Assembly: GCA_963920525.1 (NCBI GenBank)
Contig: OY986437.1
Coordinates: 28,212,863-28,276,862, forward strand
Reading direction: 5' to 3'
Length of the DNA stretch: 64,000 nucleotides
DNA from: Dichetophora obliterata
Taxonomy: Eukaryota; Arthropoda; Insecta; Diptera; Sciomyzidae
Part shown: positions 55,215-64,000 of the stretch, one piece after another
Numbering within the stretch: the stretch's first letter is position 1
How the letters are laid out: every line of letters starts with the position of its first letter
Translations under genes and position numbers: made by a program
Notes under the pieces: generated by a model
Databases searched by the model: none
Seen by the model: the letters and a program-made list of their open reading frames with translations, nothing else
What the model was told of the DNA's origin: nothing

Positions 55215-55700
55215 CGTCATTGTGTTTATTGTCATTAGTCTTCCTTACTCTTTGTTGTCCTGATTGCCTTTGTTGTCTTTTTATTATATTCAGTGGCTTT
55301 ATTGCTTTCATTATCTTTATTATTTTCTTTAGTTTTTATTGTCTTTACTGTCCTTATTGTATTAAATTTATTTGTTGTCTTTATGGCAAGCGCGTCGGAA
55401 GCGAATTTCATCTGGGGGGCAGTACAAATGGGGGGGCAGTACAAATGGTGGTGCAAAAAAAGTTCACCAAAATTTCTTCACATGAAACATGAAGAAGAGA
55501 GAAAGAAGAGGAAAATATATGATACAAAAATAGTATCGTTGTAAAAAAACTGATATTTTGAATAACTTTTCCTTTTAAATTGATAATCTAGCTAAAAAAG
55601 TGGGGGACAACTGCCCCCTTTCCCCCCGCTTCCGACGCCAATGCTTTATGGTTTTTATTGTCATCAGTGTCTTTTTTGTGTTTACTCTCTTTATTGCCTT
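55215..55700 (+). repeat. Pyrimidine-rich minisatellite (TTTATTGTC-like), split by a MITE
   Basis: Repeats of TTTATTGTCTTTA/TCCTTATTGT type run at 55215-55386 and resume at 55652-55700 after the hAT MITE. The 55169-55544 frames are products of this low-complexity sequence. Confidence 0.65.
55387..55643 (-). mobile_element. 257-bp hAT-type MITE, copy 2 (inverted)
   Basis: Same length as copy 1 and opposite orientation, flanked by the 8-bp duplication CTTTATGG (55379-55386 and 55644-55651). The ends read CAAGCGCGTCGGAAGCG and, inverted, CATTGGCGTCGGAAGCG. It inserted in a minisatellite. Confidence 0.92.
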
Positions 55701-58700
55701 AATACAATAGAGGTATTGTCTTATAAATTTTGTATTTAGGAAAGCTTTGTTTTGCTCAAAAACTGATTCAATACTCTTTTCTATTTAACTAAAAAGATTT
55801 AGGAAAGCCAATAGTTAATACTTAAAAGCTTTAAAAAATCTTGGTAGAAAAAATTTCTTAAGCCGATCAAAATAAATACATATTGAAATAATATAAAATA
55901 TTTAATTATATAAATTTTTATTGTAATTCAATAGATAATGTCGGTATTATAGTAAGTTATTAAAAGAAACTTTCACTAAAGTTGACAAATATAAAGCAGG
56001 TTTGAAAAATTCTTGAAAATACAAAAAAAAGCTGAAATTTTAGAATAGTTTTTTTATGCATAGCAAATCACTAATACAACAGCTAAGTTGTGTTATTTTT
56101 CCACTTTCTACCATAAAAAGCATTGCTACTAAATATTGTATAAAGCTACTACTAAAAAAGCGTGTTCTATGAGGAAGTAAGCGATTGGGCTAAAATAATA
56201 CTTAACTATTTACTATTGAGATATATGGTTTTTGGCAATACTTACACAGCAATATCCAGCAGACTCGTGATAACAGTGCTCCTCAAACTGTGTTTGACAC
56301 TTCGTTTGAACAACAAAGCTGATAGGATTTTTATTTTCAACCATTTCTTTTATTTTGATTTTTTAAAAGCTATTTAATGCTTTTAGTTCTAAATTAACCA
56401 AGAGTTTTGCTTAGTTTAGAGGTATTTTTTTAGACTAGAAATTATTTTTTTTTTATATAGATAGTGTTTCATGTATGTTATATTTTTAACTTAATTATAG
56501 TGTTTTTGGTTTTCTGCTTGCAAATAGTTCAGCTTTTAGAAAAAATCATCGAATTCGTCTGCAAATTAAATAAGTTTTTTGTTGTTGTTTGAAAATTTTT
56601 GTTAAATATTAAAAAGTAACGGCAAATGCATGCGTTTTTGTTTGTGCGCTGCAGAAGATTGACAACATTGAGATTCTTTTGTTTTACGCTTCATAACATT
56701 TAGGTTTGAAGTGGGAAATCAACGCAATTTTGCACTAAAGTACTTAAGATGCTAAAATTTTAAAATTTTTTGTTTGCTTTACTTTTGATAGATTCAATTA
56801 AATTAACTTTGTTTTAAGGGGTGTTGTTGTCTTTCAGGGGGGTGGGTACTCTTTGTTCGATACGATAACTGGTTAGGTGTTTGACTCTTTAGGCAATCGG
56901 CTGTTGCAGTGAACTTCTGGAGCTGGTTTTGGAATGCACTGTGTGTTGGGGTTATTTTTGTGATTATTTTTTATTGTTTTTTTTTTGGTTTGTTTGGATT
57001 TGTTGTTGATTTCACAAGCGTTGACATGAAAAATGCAATGAAATTATTTGAAATTAGATAAGTTTTAAGTTTTTTTCTTCAACGATACATAGCATATATA
57101 AAAAAATAACATTGAGAAAATTAGTTTTGTAATGTTGTAAGAAAATTGTATACAAAAACTTTAGATTTTGTTAAAATGTACGGAACAAATTCGAGCAAAA
57201 CATTAAGAACGAATTTACGAGAAAAATATGTAAAGAATACGAATATTTTCTTATGTTGACTAGCTTCAATTTTAAATTTGAGTTAAAATAGTGCTCAGAA
57301 ATTTACAAAATGTATTTTAAGAAAAAATTTACGAAAATATGTTCATTGAAACTTTGTTACTTACCTGTGAAAATCTAAAGGTCAATACCGTAACGTAAAA
57401 AAACTTTTTCACAATTGCTTCAAAATCAATTGACAACTTAAAGCATCGTTCTTGGAGCAATCAGTATTATAATTATTATTTAAAAAATTTTGATTTATTT
57501 GTTTGATTTGCGGAGGATTAACTTTAAAATTATGCTATATCAATTTGCTGTGTATCAGTCACAAGATTAATTTATTATGTATCAATTTGCAGTGGAGCTT
57601 AATTTATCTCTGTCAGCATTTTTGATAAATTTATAAAGTTTTGTTCATATTTCTCTAATAAAAGGATTTTTATAACCTTGAATCTTATTATTCATAGCTA
57701 ACACATTATGAAGAAGAAATAAAGGTAAACGAAAAAAGAAAAACAAACACGCAGAATATTACACCCAGTTAAGCTTAATTTCTCTTTAATATTGCTTTTG
57801 TTGAAAACTTTATTAAAGCACAAATGAACGCTTTTCATAAATTAATCCCACATCTACCGAGTGAAGGAATGATTAATGACTTTTAGCTGGTGGCAACTCT
57901 AGCAAGAGAGCCTAAGAAATTTCATATCAACAACTTCTTTAAATAAGGAAAATATTTTAAGTTATCATTTCTGCTGTTGTATTTATTTACATAATAATTT
58001 ATGCATTTTTTCTGACTTTTACGCACATCGTTTGTTGTGCGTAAATAAATAAATTTTAATTCGAAGTAAAAAAAGCATTTGCTACTCCATTCAATCGTAT
58101 TAATTGCACAAAAACAAAAATGCCCATCAGTTGCAATTTCCACAAACTGGGTAGCAATTAAATGCTTGCAGCGTTAGCATTTTTTTCAGTCACTGGAACC
58201 ATTTAACCATAATGTGTGCGTTTTGAATAAAAAATCAAATTATGTCAGAACTGCGATTTATTTATTGCATTTATTGAAAAATGCATTTAAGCATTCGCTT
58301 GAAGTAGAATATCTTTGAATTTTGTGAATGCAGTGATTAATGATTCTATCCATGCTGATGAAGGTAGTATCAAGTGGAAAGTTAAAATGGTTTGTGTGGA
58401 AATGTAAACATAAAATATGCTAAAATTTATGAAAATCACAAGTGTCACGAAATATGTACATTACGAAAAAATTTAAATAAATGAAAATTATTTCTGGTAG
58501 ACTTTAAGTAATGTTATATTTCAAGCAGTTATAGCCGAATAAGGGTTGAACATTGGCCGAACAAAGGTCGAACAAGGATAAACATGCAAAAAAATTATCT
58601 TTATCCTAATCATGGTAATATTGGTGGGCATTCTCACATTGGTAAGCAAAGAGTATTCTATGCTGCCATGAAAATCACATATTGGCAGAGAAAGCTCTTT

Positions 58701-59996
58701 GTCCACTAGCGGTAGCATGTTTCACAATGCATTAAAAGAGCAATTACTGCAACTGTACTGAATTTCAATGCATAATAATAGCAAAATATTTACGTTATAG
58801 TAATATGTTTCTGGACAATTCTTTTAAATCACTACTTGCAGCTCATTGTTTATGCATAATGGTCCACTCCATCAGTCGAAATCATAAGAAATGAAAGGAA
58901 AGATATTTTTAGTTGATATTTATTAAGTACAAGTATTGAAGAATGATAAGCAAGTGCATTTATCCCAAAGCCGCTCGATCAATGATTCAGTTAACAATTT
59001 TAAAGAACAAACGAATATATTATAATCGGTTGAAAAATAACTAAATTCAAATAAATCGCAAGAGCTTGAAGGTGGAACCAGCTTGAAACAATAAGGCCAA
59101 ATGGAAATTTTATCATCATATCAAAAAATAGTTCATACTAATATGATGAGAATATAGCTACGAAAGCTTATGTGTCGATCAATAGAAAACTTTACCAACA
59201 GATTGTTTTGAAAAAAACATATAAATCAATCGGATAGAAGATAACTTCAAAAGGTGTTCGTTCCAAAAAAGCTATAAACATCCAAAGGAAAAATCTATGC
59301 AACGTGGCGCAAAGAGTTAAAATATCATCAGTAAAAAACCAGTTCAGTCGCTCAGCATTCGTAGAAAAATGAAAAGGTAAGCATACTTTCAGTAAAAACA
59401 TGTAAGGATTCAAGAAAAATAGTTAAGATCAGATCTCCCGTACAACGTTAAAACATAGTATCTCCATTTTCATAGTTGATGAATTTCATTTAAAAATCGA
59501 GATAAAACTGAAATTTTGAACCCGACCACCTCAGAAATCGATGAAATTTTGTTCATAGCTAAATTTGATCAATATAAACAAACTTTCGTTTTTATAAATG
59601 ACTGTTTTGCGATTTTTTGGGCGTGGCACAGTGGGAAAGTTTTCGAAAAAACGCGAAAATGGTCAAAAAGAGCTCCATTTAAACTACAATAACTCAGAAT
59701 CGGCTGAACCGATTTCCATGATCTTGGTTTCATTAAAAAGATATTTTAACAGGCTTTATGACACGTTTTATGACACAAAAAAAATTACACTGTAAAAAAT
59801 TTATAAAAAAAAGAAAATTTTAACTAACGAAAAATCCAAAAAGATCAAGGGTTTTTTACAGTATATTACTTTTTTAGAAAGGTTTATCCTTCAGCTATAC
59901 CATATCAAAAAATTCTTTTCTTTCTTTTAGTTTTTTTTATATAATTTTTTAAGTAGTGTCACTTCTAGTAATTGCCCTTATATTTTATATTTACAG
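55701..59996. other. 4.3 kb of AT-rich DNA without a supported gene
   Basis: Read on both strands, this holds only short chance frames (for example 56162-56377, 57922-58143 and 59192-59413). A GC-richer island at 56820-56950 gives a short minus-strand open stretch (IPKPAPEVHC with downstream NSRLPKESNT and stop) behind a CACACAG acceptor-like site, too weak to call an exon. TG-rich and T-rich runs are frequent. It may be host intronic DNA. Confidence 0.45.
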
Positions 59997-60646
59997 GTAA
60001 AAAACACAGTACAACACATGATTTGCCAACTCAATTCTGAGAACTGTATGTGAAATTAGACCCAAAAAGAAGAATTTCTGCATCATTCGTTTTGTCTTCT
60101 TACCTGCCAAATTTTTAATATCGATTTGAAGTTAGTACTATCGTATTGGGGAATTTATCACGTTTTAGGCCCTGTTGTTTGACATAGCTCGACAACCACT
60201 AGCCCGATTTAGTTGAAATAAATTTTAAAAAATTAAAAATTACGATTTCCTTAATCTGTTCATATATTGTTTTCCTATAAAAGCCACAGTTTCCAAGTTA
60301 AAAATAAGCGCATGAAGAAAAAAATATTTTTTTTTTAAATTCATAAAAAATACAAAACGGAAATAAGTTTCAAGTCTAGTTACTTTTTCGCAAAGTCACA
60401 TAACCTATGAGCAAAATGAGACAAAGATCATGAAAATCGATGCACGAGTTTCGCTTTTATTCGCAATTGAGTAAAGGTATGAATTTCAAAAATCAGTTAT
60501 AGCCACCACCCTTAAAATAAAAAAATTTTGAATTGCTCAGTAAACAAATTTTTTCGATCTGTTTTCTGTATTTTTCGGACGATATGACCACAAACGTAAC
60601 AAAATTCATCCAAATTTGGGCACTTGTTGTTTTCCATATTGATATA

Positions 60647-62320
60647 CAGTGTTGCGCAAAACAATAGCAACAAAATTAGTACGCTGCTACAAAATCGTGT
60701 ATCTTTTTAAATATTAGGGAAACACAAAAATGATTACAAGAATCAAAGCATATATTCATACATCATATATAAAACAAATCAAATTCGAATTTGGTTTGGT
60801 TTTTTTTATTAAATTTAAAATTAATGTGATTACATTCAGAATTTGTCTGAGTGCAAAACAAAAGCAACAAAACTTGAAAAATGTAAAAAGAGAACAGAAG
60901 TTCCAAGAATTACCGGTAAAAGTTCCATTGGTCATTACTGTAAAGCACGTGTTGTCTTAAGTCATAAATTTCAAGTTTAGTTTTGTTTTTGCGAAAGTTG
61001 TGACATTGACTATTCCATTTATAATGGCACGTTTTAAATACTGTGAAGCTCTTAAATTACAAATTATTTCCGAATATAAAAACGGAAATTCGCAAATATC
61101 TAACGTGAAACAGTTTGATATTAATCGGGCAATAGTTTGCAGATTAATAAAGAAATATACCATCACAAAAGACGTAACAACGGTACATTAAAGAGGGTGG
61201 CCGCGGAAGACATCGCTGCGTGATGGCAGGAACATTTGTGGCGTGTTCAAACGAAATGCATTTGCCACATCCAAAGAGATTATTCGGACACTTGATTTAG
61301 ATATCCATCACAGCACTGCTTGAAGACGAGCCGTTGAGAACGATTTAAGAAGTTACAGACCGGCAAATAAACTTTTGCTTACAGCTAAGCATAAAAAACA
61401 AGGTGAGGTGTTATAATTTAAACAATTCTGTCTGAAATTGTAACAACGAGTTGCAATTTATTGTTTTTTAGACTCAGTCTTGCAAAAGAGCACCTAAATT
61501 GGACCGTTCAAAAATTGAAAACCGTTTTTTTAGCGATGAATCAAAGTTCAACTTGATTAGTTCAGATGGGATGTGCACGGTACGGCGCCACCCAGGTACA
61601 CGACTTGAAGCCCGAATCTGCAAAATAAATTTTAAACACGGAGGCGATGGCATTATGGTCTGGACTTGTTTTTCCTATAATGAAGTTGAACCATTTCAAA
61701 AAATCGATGGAATTATGAATCGATTTGTATATAATGACATTTTAGAAAGTAAGATCACACATTCAGAATAGAATATGTCGCTTCAGTGAACGTTTCAGTC
61801 CGATCACGACCCGAAGTACACTTCAAAGCTCATCAAAGATTCCATTAGAGGCAATGGGATTCAAGTCCTTGATTAGCCGGCACAGTCACAGTGACTTGAA
61901 TCCCATTGAAAATCTTTTTGGGATTTTGAAGGTAAAAGTTTCTGTTCAAAGGTTTTCCAATAAGACTGCATTGTATGAAGCGCTGAAACTTAATTGGGAA
62001 CATATACCTAATACCAACATATCTAATTTAATAGAGTCGATGCCGCTCACATGTGCAGCGGTTATCAAAAATAATGAATCTCACACGAAATATTAATTAT
62101 GTTGCTTTTGTTTTGCTCTCAGACAAACTGAATGTAGTGACATTAATTTTAAATTTAATAAAAAAAACAAAACCAAATTTGAATATGATTTGTTTTTAAT
62201 ATGATGTATGAATATATGCTTTTTTTCCTATAATCATTTTTGTGTATCCCTAATATTAAAAAAGATACACGATTTTGTAGCAGCGTACTAATTTTGTTGC
62301 TATTGTTTTGCGCAACACTG
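60647..62320 (+). mobile_element. Tc1-like element with long TIRs
   Basis: Ends starting CAGTGTTGCGCAAAACAATA are inverted and extend for about 150 bp each (through the CAAATTCGAATTTGGTTT region). TA flanks both sides (60645-60646 and 62321-62322). It contains a Tc1-type transposase pseudogene. Confidence 0.92.
61024..62096 (+). pseudogene. Tc1-like (DD34E) transposase pseudogene, possibly with an intron
   Basis: It starts MARFKYCEALKLQII (helix-turn-helix region). A basic GWPRKTSLRDGR stretch and TSKEIIRTLDLD follow in shifted frames. The catalytic part shows FLAMNQS/FSDESKFNLISSDG (first Asp), DGIMVWTCFS, then SDHDPKYTSKLIK (second Asp), a DWPAQSQ segment and the SHSDLNPIENLFG segment (Glu). 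About 34 residues separate the last two, typical of Tc1. A GTGAGG...TTTTTTAG interval at 61402-61471 looks like a short intron. Several stops and shifts make it inactive. Confidence 0.85.
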
Positions 62321-62852
62321 TATTTCATGTTTTGTTGTTATTCACTTTTAAAAAACTGGAGAAAAATCACTTTCACTGTTCGCGTTCGTCGGCACTGCCT
62401 GAATGACAAATATCGATCAATGCACACCTATAAATACTACGTATTTTTCAATATTTTACGGCCAGGTACTTATAAATGGGCGCATATTTTAAGGGTGGCT
62501 GGCTATATACCTGATTCAGCACTTGTACGTTTCAAATTGTGCAAAACTTTCCAAATAATCAGCACCCTTAAATGTGGGTTTATTTATTATTTTGTTTATT
62601 CCTTTTTTTTTTTTAATTTTCAGAATCATAAAAAAGGTGTCAATGTTTTCTCCAAATATTGTTGTGGATAAAACGTGAAAAATTCCCCTATACGATAGTT
62701 ACTAACTTCAAATCGATTTAAAAAATATTTTGGCAGGTAAGAAGACAAAACGAATGATGCAGAAATTCTTCTTTTTGGGTCTAATTTTACATACAGTTCT
62801 CAGAATTGAGTTGGCAATCAATGAACTGAAAAATGTTGTACTGTGTAAATAA

Positions 62853-63053
62853 ACATTGTCCCAGGAAAATTATGAATATGTCTTAACCCCAAAAAGTTCT
62901 TGCTTGCCTTAAAAATTGCTATATAAATGCACCTGATGAACGTACCGAAATTCATAATTATAAACAGTTTCGAGAAGCCAAGATATCCCAGTACAATTTT
63001 TACGCGTATATTTTAAAAATTTGAGTGAATATGAATTCAAACAATAAGTACAG
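62853..63053. promoter_or_regulatory. Upstream region of the Cys-rich gene
   Basis: Between the long inverted repeat and the ATG at 63054 there is about 200 bp of AT-rich DNA with an alternative ATG at 63030 in another frame. A promoter is expected here, but no specific element could be identified. Confidence 0.3.
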
Positions 63054-64000
63054 ATGCATAAAATATCTAATAAGTGTTGCGTTTCGCTTCGTAAAATAAG
63101 TGAAAACGAGGTTGCAAATATAATTGAATATTTTCTAGCTGTCGCCAGCATCCATTGTAGCCGTATTTGCGAAACTTGCCGAAATACACTGAGAAAAGCG
63201 CGCAGTCGTAATGAATCCAACGTGGAGCAGAATGAAGTCTCAAATTATTTATCAACAACGCCCAGCGATGAAATTAGGGAAGAGTTGAATGAACTTCCAA
63301 CTTGTACCAGCCGTAATGCAAACATCGAAAGCAACGAACTCATTGAAAATATAAATGATCATATTATTCCTCATCTACCAAACCAAATGTCGCCTCTTAA
63401 GAGGAAATATATCAAACGAGATGCATACAGAAATAGAAAATCACTGCAAATTTTGGAAAATGTAGCAGATTCACTTGGAGCTGATCCATTGTCTGATTAG
63501 TCAGCGCAACTTGAAAACGTCAAAGCCATTTACGAAGAAATTTTGCAAAACATCAAATATCAAATAGAGAACAGCTCAAATCTTTTGGAAAAGCAAAAAC
63601 TTTTATCTCTCTTACCAATCAATATGAGTCACGCAGAAATTAAAGATCGTTTTGGGGATGATATATCTCACGATTGTATCAAAAAAAGTAAAGATATCCA
63701 AAGGAATAAAACGAAGTTTGCAGATATCAATCTTTTAAAAATGAGCACACGTAGTTTAGCAACCGAAACTCTAAGCACAGTCAAGTTATTTTATGAAGAT
63801 GATGAAATTAGCCGAATGATGCCAGTATCGCAAGATTCAATTACTGTTAAACAAGGAATCTTATGTGAAAAAGTTCAAAAAAGACTGATGTTATCTTCAC
63901 TACGCGAATCTTACTACGAATTTAAAAAAAAACATCCCTTGGCCAAAGTGGGTTTTACAAAATTTACAATGTTAAGGCCAAAAAATTTTATGAAACTTGG
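63054..64000 (+). pseudogene. 5' part of a Cys-rich TE-like gene, cut by the window end
   Basis: The frame is open from the ATG at 63054 to the window edge except for one TAG at 63498-63500. The N-terminus has KCC and ICETCRNTLRKARS, a zinc-type module like the one at 53180-53362. An acidic/Asn-rich linker follows, then KRKYIKRDAYRNRKSL. After the stop come KLLSLLPINMSHAEI, STVKLFYEDDEISRMMP, KVQKRLMLSSL and KVGFTKFTMLRPKNF. I recognise the YEDDEISRMMP...KVGFTKF..LRPKN arrangement as a multi-copy protein family of arthropods and cnidarians, without an assigned function. The gene may continue past 64000. The single stop may be real decay or a sequencing error. Confidence 0.6.

Larger units (their letters stand above)
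60003..62852. mobile_element. Second long-inverted-repeat unit, enclosing a Tc1-like element
   Basis: About 170 bp at the left (60003-60172) is a close inverse of 62663-62852. Shared landmarks are ACACAGTACAAC, TTGCCAACTCAATTCTGAG, AAGAAGAATTTCTGCATCAT and a TATCGTAT(T)GGGGAATTT word. Shorter inverse matches continue inward (CCACCCTTAAAATA at 60506 against TATTTTAAGGGTGG at 62487). Removing the Tc1-like element leaves about 1.2 kb. No coding region of its own; the target duplication was not resolved. Confidence 0.7.

Noticed and set aside
55169..55544. Hydrophobic, Leu/Ile/Phe-rich frames that look like membrane segments
   Set aside because: They translate a TTTATTGTC-type minisatellite and the start of a MITE; the hydrophobicity is compositional.
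56826..56950. Short minus-strand exon-like stretch (IPKPAPEVHC...)
   Set aside because: The acceptor site is weak, there is no pyrimidine tract, two frames are equally open, and no partner exon was found.
1..64000. CRISPR arrays, operons or bacterial genes
   Set aside because: No regularly spaced identical repeats with unique spacers and no prokaryotic gene organisation were seen; the sequence is a eukaryotic TE nest.

Overview
This is a eukaryotic, AT-rich, non-coding-dominated window from an insect, most likely a higher (brachyceran) fly. The evidence is the mobile-element content: two or three DD41D 'rosa'-type Tc1/mariner copies, a mauritiana-like mariner, RTE-, I- and LOA-type LINEs, and a tRNA-derived SINE with a fly-type body. 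I see no complete host gene. A possible terminal host exon at 39787-39828 (minus strand) is weak. Almost every open frame of any quality belongs to a transposable element (TE), and the window reads as a stack of nested insertions.

Left part (1-14.6 kb). An RTE-like LINE (1-3070) is followed by the 3' half of an I-clade LINE. That LINE is split at 4234/13702 by a 9.5-kb DNA transposon, called here element 1 (4235-13697). Element 1 has perfect 29-bp terminal inverted repeats (TIRs) starting 5'-CG, a 4-bp AAAT target duplication (TSD), and a broken transposase-like gene of an arthropod family that I recognise but cannot name securely (possibly DUF7869). The gene is interrupted by a MITE (9144-9613), a 1.1-kb insertion (9905-11003), and a 1.4-kb intron that carries an intact antisense DD41D transposon (11446-12751).

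Middle (16-38.7 kb). A 9.2-kb hAT-type element (16347-25508, 8-bp TSD) contains a TA-flanked 5.2-kb element (20174-25358). The latter has a minus-strand multi-exon C2H2 gene and foldback MITEs, one nested inside another. A tRNA-like or SINE sequence follows at 26 kb. Next is a decayed LOA-type LINE (about 27.2-37.65 kb), itself hit by a TIR element (33501-37540, TSD CCTTT), which contains another TIR element (34622-37393), which contains a tandem MITE dimer (34879-37191).

Right part (42-64 kb). An inverted partial copy of the LOA 5' region (42.37-45.26 kb) is hit by two dead DD41D elements and a SINE. A long-inverted-repeat element (47438-54592) contains an intact mariner (47813-52174). That mariner carries, 22 bp upstream of its start codon, a 3.07-kb relative of element 1 (element 2, 47968-51040). 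Element 2 also has 29-bp perfect CG-starting TIRs and a 4-bp TSD (ATAT), and its gene is complete apart from one slip in an A9 run. Elements 1 and 2 together define a DNA-transposon family by TIR length, TSD length, terminal dinucleotide and protein, and this is the most interesting result. A Tc1-like pseudoelement inside another long-inverted-repeat unit, and the first 316 codons of a Cys-rich TE-like gene, close the window.
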